Below, one piece after another: positions 15,780-22,948 of a stretch of 35,373 bases of DNA. Positions within the stretch are counted from its first letter, which is position 1. Every line of letters starts with the position of its first letter. The notes under the pieces were generated by a model, which made no database searches, was not told where the DNA came from, and saw nothing but the letters and a program-made list of their open reading frames with translations. Position numbers and translations under genes: made by a program. Origin of the DNA: Gardnerella kenyensis (GTDB taxonomy: Bacteria > Actinomycetota > Actinomycetes > Actinomycetales > Bifidobacteriaceae). The stretch covers positions 10,008-45,380 of the forward strand of contig NQOH01000005.1 of assembly GCA_003585735.1 (NCBI GenBank), given 5' to 3'.

Positions 15780-16784
15780 TTGAGTTCTACGAAAAATACG
15801 ACAGCAGTTGCGAATAGCGCAAATGATGCTACTAAAATTTCTGAGAGCAATAGCAAAAATTATGCAGGCACTCATATTGCGGATCGTCTTTTTAAAGGCG
15901 TAGCTGCAGGCTGTGGCGTGCTGATTTTGATTGTTCTTACTGCAGTTGCGCTATTTTTACTGTTTCGTGCTTGGCCGCTAATAAGTGGGGATCAAGCGCA
16001 AGTAAGTCGCGTATTTTACGACTTTACTGGCGGTAAAGCGCACGATTTTATAAGCTACGTAGCTCCTCTTATTTTTGGAACCGTGCTTATGTCTGCGCTC
16101 GCACTGCTGTTCGCATTTTTTGTGGCAATCGGCATCGCGCTGTTTATTGCGTATTATGCTCCTAAAAAAATTGTTCCGCTTTTAAGCGGAGTTGTTGATT
16201 TGCTTGCTGCAATTCCGTCCGTAATTTATGGTTTGTGGGGCGGATTGGTGCTTGTGCCAGCAATGTATCCGTTCTGGGATTGGGTTTCTAAACTTTTTGG
16301 TTGGATTCCGCTATTTTCTGGCCCTGTGGCGAATCCTTCCAGAAGTGCTGCAACTGTTAGCTTAGTTTTGGCTGTTATGATTTTGCCGATTATTACTTCG
16401 ATGGCTCGCGATATTTTCCAGCAGGCTCCTCGCTTGCAGCAGGAGGGTGCGTTGGCGCTCGGTGCTACGAAGTGGGAGATGATTAAGTTAGCTGTTTTGC
16501 CATTTGCAAAGTCCGGTATTGTGTCGGCTTCTATGCTTGGGTTGGGTCGTGCGCTTGGCGAAACAATGGCAGTTTTGATGATTTTGTCTCCTGGATTTAC
16601 TTTTGGTATAAATATTTTCAAAGCTTCCCAAAATCAAACTATTGCTGCAAATATTGCAGCGCAGTATCCGGAAGCGAATGGTCTTGGCGTAAGTGCGCTT
16701 ATTGCAACCGGCTTAGTTTTGTTCGTTATTTCTTTTGCAGTCAACTTTATTGCTCGCAAAATTACAGGAAAGGCGGGCGCATAA
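15780..16784 (+). CDS. pstC: Phosphate ABC transporter permease PstC
   Basis: A 334-residue integral membrane permease. The start is TTG at 15780, supported by AAAGGAG (15768-15774); an ATG four bases earlier is in another frame. A 45-residue hydrophilic N-terminus precedes six predicted helices. The cytoplasmic coupling loop with EGALALGATKWEMIKLAVLPFAKSG (near residue 225) is the permease EAA motif that docks on PstB, and GRALGETMAVLMI follows. It pairs with PstA, whose start codon comes directly after the PstC stop. Confidence 0.94.
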   Translation: MSSTKNTTAVANSANDATKISESNSKNYAGTHIADRLFKGVAAGCGVLILIVLTAVALFLLFRAWPLISGDQAQVSRVFYDFTGGKAHDFISYVAPLIFGTVLMSALALLFAFFVAIGIALFIAYYAPKKIVPLLSGVVDLLAAIPSVIYGLWGGLVLVPAMYPFWDWVSKLFGWIPLFSGPVANPSRSAATVSLVLAVMILPIITSMARDIFQQAPRLQQEGALALGATKWEMIKLAVLPFAKSGIVSASMLGLGRALGETMAVLMILSPGFTFGINIFKASQNQTIAANIAAQYPEANGLGVSALIATGLVLFVISFAVNFIARKITGKAGA

Positions 16785-17834
16785 ATGGCGAATCAAATTA
16801 ATAAATCTAACGAAAGTGCTGTAGATTTTGCTGAAAGTTCCGCAGAAAATCGCGCAGAAAATCGCGCAGAAAATTCTGCAGCTCCTGTTATTGACTTCAA
16901 CAAATTCCGCCCGACTAGATCTTCTCTTGCAGCGCGCAAACGCAAAGATATGCTTATGCGCGTGCTTATTTTCTTGTCTTTCGTAGTTGCAGTTATTCCT
17001 TTGGCTTCACTGCTTTTAACAACAATTATTAACGGCATTAAGCGCTTAAATCTTGACTTTTTAATGCATAATATGACCTACGTTGTTGGCGGAAATGCCA
17101 CTGGAACCGGCGGTTACGGCGGAATTTTACACGCAATTATTGGAACTCTTGAAATAACTTTTGGAGCTATGCTTATTTCGATTCCAATTGGAATCATGTG
17201 CGCAGTTTACTTAGTGGAGTATGCTAGCGGAAGCAAAATGGCTCGAATAATTAACCTACTAGTTGACGTAATGAGTGGTATTCCGTCAATTGTTGCCGGC
17301 TTGTTTGCGTTTTCTATGTTTGCGCTTTTTGCAGGCCCTGGAACTATTAACGGTTTTGAAGGTTCCGTTGCACTTTCGCTACTTATGCTTCCAACTGTTG
17401 TAAAATCTTCGCAAGAAATGCTAAAAATTGTGCCGAACGATTTGCGTGAAGCTGCTTTAGCTTTGGGAGTAACAAAGCAGCGTATGATTACGAAAATTGT
17501 TCTGAGAACTGCTCTTCCGGGAATTGTGTCTGGATGCATTCTTGCGGTTGCGCGCGTTATTGGCGAAACCGCGCCGCTTCTTATGGCTGCAGGTTTTATT
17601 GCTTCCACGAATTTCAATTTATTTGATGGCCAGATGACGACTTTGCCAGTGTATGTTTACCAAGAATATTCTAAACTTTCTGCGAACTGCCCAGCTAATG
17701 CGCCGGCTTCTTGTGTAACTTCAATTCCTATGGAACGTGCCTGGGCTGCGGCTTTAACTCTTATTGTTGTTGTGTTGTTACTAAATATTATTGGTCGAGT
17801 CGTTTCTAGAGTGTTTGCAGTAAAAGCGAGATAA
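16785..17834 (+). CDS. pstA: Phosphate ABC transporter permease PstA
   Basis: A 349-residue permease partner of PstC. The ATG directly follows the pstC stop codon, so translation is probably coupled. Residues 1-55 are hydrophilic and include a short ENRA repeat. Six hydrophobic segments follow. Family marks include SGIPSIVAGLFAF (about 165), the EAA loop LREAALALGVTKQRMITKI (about 220) and ARVIGETAPLLMAAGF (about 255). A 110-base AT-rich spacer separates it from pstB. Confidence 0.94.
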   Translation: MANQINKSNESAVDFAESSAENRAENRAENSAAPVIDFNKFRPTRSSLAARKRKDMLMRVLIFLSFVVAVIPLASLLLTTIINGIKRLNLDFLMHNMTYVVGGNATGTGGYGGILHAIIGTLEITFGAMLISIPIGIMCAVYLVEYASGSKMARIINLLVDVMSGIPSIVAGLFAFSMFALFAGPGTINGFEGSVALSLLMLPTVVKSSQEMLKIVPNDLREAALALGVTKQRMITKIVLRTALPGIVSGCILAVARVIGETAPLLMAAGFIASTNFNLFDGQMTTLPVYVYQEYSKLSANCPANAPASCVTSIPMERAWAAALTLIVVVLLLNIIGRVVSRVFAVKAR

Positions 17835-17860
17835 AGCGAAATAAGTCAAAGTCAATCTGG

Positions 17861-17922
17861 AATAAAGCGAAATAAACGAAATAAAACGAAATAAACGAAA
17901 CAAGCAAAATAAAGCAAAATAA
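17861..17922. repeat. AT-rich short tandem repeat between pstA and pstB
   Basis: Units related to CGAAATAAA (9-11 bases) recur about six times. This replaces the usual tight pstA-pstB junction with a slip-prone spacer. No hairpin or promoter is obvious inside it. Confidence 0.7.
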
Positions 17923-17944
17923 ATTTTTAGAAAGCGAGCATAAA

Positions 17945-18724
17945 ATGGGTCAACGAATTGATGTGAATCACCTAAATATTTATTATGGTGATTTTCTTGC
18001 TGTAGAAGACGTGAATATTAATATTGAGCCGAATAAAGTTACGGCTTTTATTGGACCTTCCGGCTGCGGAAAATCAACAGTTTTGCGCACTTTAGATCGC
18101 ATGCACGAAATCACGCCGGGCGCTCGCGTAGAAGGTCAAGTGCTTCTTGAAGGCCGCGATTTGTACGGCAAAGACGTGGATCCTGTGGCAGTTCGACGCG
18201 ACGTTGGCATGGTTTTTCAGCGTCCGAATCCATTCCCAACTATGTCAATTCGCGAAAATGTGCTTGCTGGAGTTCGTTTGAATAATCGCAAGATTTCTAA
18301 GAATGACGCCGACGACTTAGTTGAGTGGGCTTTGCGTGGAGCAAATTTGTGGAATGAAGTAAAGGATCGCTTAGATAAGCCTGGAATTGGTCTTTCTGGC
18401 GGTCAGCAGCAGCGACTTTGCATTGCTAGAGCGGTGGCAGTACATCCGCAAGTTTTGCTTATGGACGAGCCTTGCTCGGCGCTTGATCCTATTTCAACTC
18501 TTGCAGTAGAAGATTTGATTAACGATCTTAAAAACGAGTACACGATTGTGATTGTTACTCACAATATGCAGCAGGCTGCGCGAGTTGCTGACTACACAGC
18601 ATTCTTTAATTTGAAGGCTGTTGGTAAGCCTGGCCATTTGGAGTATTTTGCGGATACTACGACTATGTTTAACAATCCGCGCAATGCCGAAGCCGAGCGT
18701 TATATTTCCGGCCGCTTTGGGTGA
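17945..18724 (+). CDS. pstB: Phosphate ABC transporter ATP-binding protein PstB
   Basis: A 259-residue ABC ATPase that energises PstCA. Walker [10 protein letters not shown] (about 38), Q-loop [13 protein letters not shown] (about 97), signature [14 protein letters not shown] (about 150), Walker [14 protein letters not shown] (about 170) and the H-loop VTHNMQQA are all intact, and NPFP is characteristic of PstB. The ATG follows AGAAAGCGAG. Ends as usual (YISGRFG). A hairpin terminator follows; phoU, often next, is not here. Confidence 0.96.
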   Translation: MGQRIDVNHLNIYYGDFLAVEDVNINIEPNKVTAFIGPSGCGKSTVLRTLDRMHEITPGARVEGQVLLEGRDLYGKDVDPVAVRRDVGMVFQRPNPFPTMSIRENVLAGVRLNNRKISKNDADDLVEWALRGANLWNEVKDRLDKPGIGLSGGQQQRLCIARAVAVHPQVLLMDEPCSALDPISTLAVEDLINDLKNEYTIVIVTHNMQQAARVADYTAFFNLKAVGKPGHLEYFADTTTMFNNPRNAEAERYISGRFG

Positions 18725-18739
18725 GTTTTGCGTTGTTTT

Positions 18740-18762
18740 TTCAGCTGTTTTGCTGAATTTTT
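18740..18762 (+). terminator. Probable terminator of the pst operon
   Basis: TTCAGC pairs with GCTGAA around a six-base loop and is followed by TTTTT, 16 bases after the pstB stop. The stem is short, so efficiency may be modest. Confidence 0.6.
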
Positions 18763-18819
18763 AACACTTTTACCTTTGTGATTTGGTCAGCACGTGCGCG
18801 TAAGGTCAGAGCTGTTCGG

Positions 18820-18848
18820 TTGTTCAAAGCTTTCGCAATTTTCATAAT
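18820..18848 (+). promoter_or_regulatory. Candidate promoter of the NCS2 permease
   Basis: TTGTTC, a 17-base spacer and CATAAT. It would give a leader of about 145 bases before the permease ATG at 19002. The leader has a small nested stem (CGCAG with CTGCG, 18890-18905) but no match to the purine riboswitch consensus. Confidence 0.45.
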
Positions 18849-19001
18849 TTTATTTGATATTTTGTGGTGCTTTTGTTCTTCCGGCGAGTCGCAGTAACCT
18901 CTGCGTGAATGCCCAAATGTAATTGCGTCCGCGATTGCTCAAGTGCTATCGCCACGCTTTTCATGGTCTTTTGCGCTGTAAAACCAAGGAACAGAGAGTT
19001 T

Positions 19002-20396
19002 ATGGAAAAGTTCTTCCATCTCAAAGAAAACGGCACGAATGTATCAACGGAGATCACTGCAGGTCTCACTACATTCTTCGCAATGTCGTATATTATCGTC
19101 GTAAATCCAATGATTTTAAGCCAAACTGGCATGCCTAAGGGTGGCGTTTTCCTCGCTACAATCATCGCAGCAATCATTGGTACCCTTGTTATGGGCTTGT
19201 TTGCTAACGTACCTTACGCACAGGCTGCCGGCATGGGTCTTAACGCATTCTTTACTTACACAGTTTGCTTCGGATTGCACTTTACATGGCAAGAGGCCAT
19301 GTGCATGGTGTTCTTGTGCGGTTTAATTAACATTATTATTACCGTTACAAAAATTCGTAAAATGATTATTCGTGCCATCCCGACTTCGCTTCAGCAAGCA
19401 ATCGGCGGTGGCATTGGTTTATTTGTGGCCTATGTGGGCATGATGAGCGTTGGTTTGATTACTTTTACTTCCAAGGATCCTGCCGCCGCTGCAAAGAGTA
19501 AACCAACTGCTGCTATTCCAGGTCTTGCTGTTATGAATAACCCTGTGCTTTGGTTATTCCTTATTGGACTTCTTTTTGCTATTGTTCTTACAGTTCTTAA
19601 AGTTCGCGCAAGCTTGCTTATTACAATTATTGCAACTTCTTTAATTGGTATTCCTTTGGGCTTGACTTCTTTGAACAATGCAGTGTCTGTTACTGACGCT
19701 TTTGCTCAGCTCCCAACTACTTTCGGCGCTATTTTTAGCGATAAGGGTTTTGCATCATTGTTTGCTGATCCTGCTCGTTTGCCGCTTGTGTTGGTAACTA
19801 TTTTCGCATTCTCAATGTCGGATACTTTTGACACTCTCGGCACCTTTATTGGTACCGGCCGTCGCACTGGTATTTTCTCCGAGGAAGACGAGAAGGCTTT
19901 GGAGAACGGCTCCGGCTTTAGCTCCAAGATGGATCGCGCATTGTTCGCTGATTCTATTGCTACTTCCGTTGGTGCAATTTGCGGTACTTCTAACACCACT
20001 ACTTATGTAGAATCTGCTGCTGGTATTGGTGCCGGTGGTCGCACTGGTTTGACTTCCGTGGTTGTGTCCGTGTGCTTCGCGCTTTCTATTGTTCTTGCGC
20101 CTTTTGCTTCTGCAGTTCCTGCTGCAGCAACTGCAGGCGTGCTTGTAGTTGTTGGTTGCATGATGGCAAGCTCCTTGAAGGAAATTGCTTGGGATGATAT
20201 TTCCGAAGCAATTCCTGCATTCTTTGCTGCTGTATTTATGGCGTTCTCTTACTCCATTTCTTACGGCATCGCTGCAGGCTTCATCATGTACTGCTTAGTT
20301 ATGACTTGCAAGAAGCGTGCTAAGGAAGTTCATCCAATGCTTTGGATTGTTTCCTTGCTGTTCTTGCTTGATTTCGTTGCTAACGCTGTGCTGTAA
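19002..20396 (+). CDS. NCS2-family purine permease (AzgA-like)
   Basis: A 464-residue multi-helix transporter from ATG 19002, with AAGGA and AGAGAG upstream; the open frame extends further up but that part has no membrane-protein character. It begins MEKFFHLKENGTNVSTEITA and continues GLTTFFAMSYIIVVNPMILS, the start typical of AzgA/GhxP adenine or guanine/hypoxanthine permeases. Other marks are QAAGMGLNAFFTYTVCF (about 65), QQAIGGGIGLFVAY (about 130), SDTFDTLGTFIGTGR (about 268) and AICGTSNTTTYVESAAGIGAGGRTGL (about 325). It would import nucleobases by proton symport. It has its own promoter and terminator. Confidence 0.93.
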   Translation: MEKFFHLKENGTNVSTEITAGLTTFFAMSYIIVVNPMILSQTGMPKGGVFLATIIAAIIGTLVMGLFANVPYAQAAGMGLNAFFTYTVCFGLHFTWQEAMCMVFLCGLINIIITVTKIRKMIIRAIPTSLQQAIGGGIGLFVAYVGMMSVGLITFTSKDPAAAAKSKPTAAIPGLAVMNNPVLWLFLIGLLFAIVLTVLKVRASLLITIIATSLIGIPLGLTSLNNAVSVTDAFAQLPTTFGAIFSDKGFASLFADPARLPLVLVTIFAFSMSDTFDTLGTFIGTGRRTGIFSEEDEKALENGSGFSSKMDRALFADSIATSVGAICGTSNTTTYVESAAGIGAGGRTGLTSVVVSVCFALSIVLAPFASAVPAAATAGVLVVVGCMMASSLKEIAWDDISEAIPAFFAAVFMAFSYSISYGIAAGFIMYCLVMTCKKRAKEVHPMLWIVSLLFLLDFVANAVL

Positions 20397-20465
20397 AAAC
20401 CTAGAATGCTGTAAGTAATAAACTTAGGTAGCATAAACTTACAGAACAGTGAAAATAATGTATTT

Positions 20466-20494
20466 GAGGGTGTGCAATTGCGCGCCCTCTTTTT
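20466..20494 (+). terminator. Intrinsic terminator of the NCS2 permease
   Basis: GAGGGTGTGC pairs with GCGCGCCCTC (two G-T pairs) around AATT and is followed by TTTTT. Confidence 0.88.
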
Positions 20495-20520
20495 ATTTAT
20501 AGTTTCCGCATAAATTTTTA

Positions 20521-20549
20521 TTGACATTGTCTTGATTTTGTATTAAACT
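20521..20549 (+). promoter_or_regulatory. Promoter of rplJL
   Basis: A consensus TTGACA (20521-20526), a 17-base spacer and TAAACT (20544-20549). Transcription would start near 20556, leaving a leader of about 220 bases before rplJ. Confidence 0.75.
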
Positions 20550-20555
20550 TTCCCA

Positions 20556-20685
20556 ACGTAAACCACAGACCGTTGGTGGAGTCGAAAGATTCCTGAAATT
20601 GATGCGTCAGGCCAGCACAGGTTGAGCGATGATTTACAGCGCGTTTGCTGTAAATTGTATTTAGCATGTTTTTGCTTCTTATGTT
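20556..20685 (+). ncRNA. L10-type ribosomal protein leader
   Basis: The leader before rplJ has the setting and look of the L10 leader, which binds the L10-L12 complex for autoregulation. An early stem pairs ACCA with TGGT around the CAGACCG element (near 20561-20579), and internal stems follow, one being TTTACAGC with GCTGTAAA (20633-20654). It ends at an intrinsic terminator. The assignment rests on position and structure; a covariance-model search was not possible. Confidence 0.65.
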
Positions 20686-20712
20686 GCTCTGCCAGTGCGC
20701 AGGGCTTTTTTA
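20686..20712 (+). terminator. Attenuator terminator upstream of rplJ
   Basis: GCTCTGC pairs with GCAGGGC around CAGTGC, followed by TTTTTT. It lies about 65 bases before the rplJ start, inside the transcribed leader, so it should act as an attenuator controlled by the upstream structure. Confidence 0.75.
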
Positions 20713-20776
20713 TTACCCTGTTTCTTGAGTTTGATGCTTTTCTTTCGAACTGACGGCCGATTTAGGAAGGAACGCC

Positions 20777-21298
20777 ATGAAGAGGCCCGAAAAGGAAGCG
20801 GTAGTTGCAGAGCTTACGGAGTTGTTCCGTAACGCAGACGCTGTCTACCTCACCGAGTACCGCGGGCTTACCGTTCCGCAGATTTCTTCTCTGCGCGAAA
20901 AGCTAGGCCGCGATACTTCCTACTCTGTGGCTAAGAACACGCTTGCTCGTATTGCTGCTAAGGAAGCGGGCATTGAAGGTCTTGACGAGCTTCTCGCCGG
21001 CCCAACTGCAATCACCTTCGTAAAGGGTGATTTCATTGAGTCTGCTAAGACCTTGCGTGATTTTGCCAAAGAGAATAAAGCCCTCGTCGTCAAGGGTGGT
21101 TTCGCAGATGGAACCGTTTACGATGCCGAAGGCGCAAAGCAGCTTGCAGACTTGAAGTCTCGTCCACAGTTGCTTTCCGAAATGGCCGGCGCGCTCAAGG
21201 GCACCATGTCCAAGGCCGCCTACCTGTTCAACGCATTGCCAACCAAGACTGTGCGTACTATCGACGCTTTGCGCGAAAAGCAGGAAAAGGCCGCTTGA
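20777..21298 (+). CDS. rplJ: 50S ribosomal protein L10
   Basis: A 173-residue L10, the base of the L7/L12 stalk. The start ATG has GGAAGGAA at good distance. KRPEKEAVVAELTELF at the N-terminus, VYLTEYRGLTVPQ near 23 and SVAKNTLARIAAKEAG near 49 are diagnostic; the C-terminal helix (about 140-173) is the L7/L12 dimer platform. Codons are more GC-rich than in neighbours, as expected for a highly expressed gene. It is first in the rplJ-rplL operon, behind a structured leader. Confidence 0.97.
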   Translation: MKRPEKEAVVAELTELFRNADAVYLTEYRGLTVPQISSLREKLGRDTSYSVAKNTLARIAAKEAGIEGLDELLAGPTAITFVKGDFIESAKTLRDFAKENKALVVKGGFADGTVYDAEGAKQLADLKSRPQLLSEMAGALKGTMSKAAYLFNALPTKTVRTIDALREKQEKAA

Positions 21299-21395
21299 TT
21301 CCCTTGCAGCTTGCTGCATGAGACCAACCAATAATAAAAATGTTATGGTCGTAAGGCACAACTTGTGCCTGGCCAAGTAAGAAAGGAAGCCAATT

Positions 21396-21776
21396 ATGGC
21401 TAAGCTCACTAGTGAAGAGCTTCTTGAAGCTTTTGGTGAAATGACCCTCGTTGAGCTCTCTGAGTTCGTCAAGGCCTTTGAAGAGAAGTTCGACGTCGAG
21501 GCTGCTGCCCCTGTCGCCGCTGTTGCCGCTGCTCCAGCTGCTGCTGGCGCTGCTGAGGAAGAGAAGGACGAGTTTGACGTCGTTCTTACCGCTGCTGGCG
21601 ACAAGAAGATTGCAGTCATCAAGGCTGTGCGTGCTTTGACCAACCTCGGCTTGGCTGAAGCTAAGGCTCTCGTGGACGGCGCTCCAAAGGCTGTTCTTGA
21701 GAAGGCTAAGAAGGAAGATGCTGAGAAGGCTAAGGCTGCCCTCGAAGAGGCCGGCGCTTCCGTGGAACTTAAGTAG
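21396..21776 (+). CDS. rplL: 50S ribosomal protein L7/L12
   Basis: A 126-residue L7/L12, the multicopy stalk protein that recruits translation factors. N-terminal dimerisation region (about 1-35), Ala/Pro-rich hinge (about 38-55) and the C-terminal factor-binding domain with [20 protein letters not shown] and [22 protein letters not shown] are all present. AAGAAAGGAAG precedes the ATG. The 97-base rplJ-rplL gap holds a small palindrome (AGGCACAA with TTGTGCCT, 21354-21370), consistent with processing that lifts L12 over L10 output. Confidence 0.97.
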   Translation: MAKLTSEELLEAFGEMTLVELSEFVKAFEEKFDVEAAAPVAAVAAAPAAAGAAEEEKDEFDVVLTAAGDKKIAVIKAVRALTNLGLAEAKALVDGAPKAVLEKAKKEDAEKAKAALEEAGASVELK

Positions 21777-21824
21777 TTCTTGTTTTTATCTCTATTCGTG
21801 AAATTTATTAGTAGCGTGTAGAGG

Positions 21825-21862
21825 AAAATAGGCGGTGAGATTTATCTCTGCCGCCTATTTTT
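21825..21862 (+). terminator. Intrinsic terminator of rplJL
   Basis: AAAATAGGCGG pairs with CCGCCTATTTT over 11 bp, with a further AGA/TCT pairing inside, followed by T residues. Confidence 0.9.
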
Positions 21863-22037
21863 ATATTTAAATTAGTGCGTTTTCGACACGCCGATAATGT
21901 AACAAGTTTTGCCTCTGGGGTGGTTAAAACAGGTCATAAGGTACTATTGTTTTATAAAGCGTGTTAAGAAGCGCTTGCTGATATTAATCAGTACACTATT
22001 GGAGAGCTTGGTTTTATAGCCGTGCTTTTCTAAAGTA

Positions 22038-22052
22038 GGGGGCGCATCCCCC
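22038..22052 (+). promoter_or_regulatory. GGGGG/CCCCC hairpin directly before the ribosome site
   Basis: Five G pair with five C around CGCAT, and the ribosome site AAGGAGAAAGGA (22053-22064) begins at the next base. The placement suggests an effect on translation or mRNA stability of the secreted protein; this is inference. Confidence 0.5.
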
Positions 22053-22071
22053 AAGGAGAAAGGAAAATAAT

Positions 22072-22719
22072 ATGTTAAATAAGAAAGCTCTTGCAGCTTT
22101 TGCTGCTGGCGCCACCTTGCTTTCTGGTTTCGCTTTTGCGGCACCTGCTAATGCATTAATAGATCTTGTACAAGAGTTGAAAAAAACTGATGGTTTTACA
22201 GCTCCAGCTGATAATGATGAACTTGACCATGTGCTTTTTGGCGGCGGTGCTGGTTCTTCTGCTGGCAGCTATGATGTGACTCCTGCTGCTCCTGTAGCTG
22301 ATGATGAGACTCCAGCTGCTCCAGCTGCTGATGATTTCAACTTTGATGATTTTAATCTCGATGATTTCAACTTTGATGATCTTGATTTGAGCGATGTTGA
22401 GGATGCTCCTGCTGCTCCAGTTGCTGATGATGCAACTCCAGCTGCTGATGATGATTTCAACTTCGATGATTTCAATCTTGATGATTTCAACTTTGATGAT
22501 CTTGATTTGAGCGGTGTTGAGGATGCTCCTGCTGCTCCAGTTGCTGATGATGCAACTCCAGCTGCTGCTGATGATTTCAACTTTGATAATTTTGATTTCA
22601 GCGATGTTGAGGATGCTCCTGCAGCTGATAATGCAGCCCCTGCACCAGCGGTTAAGCATACCGCTCCTGTGGGAGCAGCGAAGCGCCATGGAAATCCTGC
22701 TGTACCAATGCGTCACTAG
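22072..22719 (+). CDS. Secreted acidic protein with DFN-type five-residue repeats, short paralogue
   Basis: A 215-residue protein with a strong ribosome site. A Sec signal peptide (Lys-Lys, hydrophobic core, cleavage likely after ANA at 28) is followed by a short linker. Blocks of five-residue units then follow (FNFDD, FNLDD, FNFDD, LDLSD), each block ending in EDAPAAPVADDATPA. At DNA level the blocks are a 120-bp tandem repeat (units at 22330, 22450 and a shortened one at 22570). The x-N/D-L/F-x-x pattern recalls pentapeptide repeats, but with large residues where that family prefers Ala. It is very acidic, so calcium binding is imaginable. No LPXTG, lipobox or C-terminal membrane helix. Function unknown; the downstream gene is a longer paralogue with nearly the same signal peptide. 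Confidence 0.85.
   Translation: MLNKKALAAFAAGATLLSGFAFAAPANALIDLVQELKKTDGFTAPADNDELDHVLFGGGAGSSAGSYDVTPAAPVADDETPAAPAADDFNFDDFNLDDFNFDDLDLSDVEDAPAAPVADDATPAADDDFNFDDFNLDDFNFDDLDLSGVEDAPAAPVADDATPAAADDFNFDNFDFSDVEDAPAADNAAPAPAVKHTAPVGAAKRHGNPAVPMRH
22330..22640. repeat. 120-bp coding tandem repeat, about 2.5 units
   Basis: Two full units and a shortened third; the first two differ at only a few positions, so the duplication is recent or homogenised. Unit number is likely to vary between strains. Confidence 0.85.
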
Positions 22720-22792
22720 TTTGTAAAATTAAATATCGCGTTTATTCTTTGCATAAATAAGTGCATAAATAAGTTTGAGATGAACGTTCTTT

Positions 22793-22831
22793 TTTCGGCT
22801 TTGTGGTGCTATTTGCGTCACAAAGCCGAAA
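22793..22831 (+). terminator. Hairpin after the short secreted protein
   Basis: TTTCGGCTTTGTG pairs over 13 bp with CACAAAGCCGAAA around a 13-base loop. The T run lies before the stem, not after it, so termination is uncertain. The GGCTTTGTG core recurs in the terminator of the paralogue. Confidence 0.55.
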
Positions 22832-22896
22832 TTGATATATGAGTAAAAAAGCTATGGGGGGTTTGCGTAATTTATTATCCCTCAAAGCATATGTGA

Positions 22897-22932
22897 TATA
22901 CGTAATCGTGAAAATATACGTAATCGTGAAAA
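22897..22932. repeat. 18-bp exact direct repeat before the long secreted protein
   Basis: Two adjacent exact copies of an 18-base unit starting TATACGTAATCG lie just upstream of the AAAGGAAG ribosome site of the gene at 22949. They may be binding sites or slippage products. Confidence 0.8.
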
Positions 22933-22948
22933 AAGAAAGGAAGATGAA

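Noticed and set aside
18849-19001. A known purine riboswitch before the permease
   Set aside because: The conserved junction sequences of the purine class could not be found; only a generic small stem is present.
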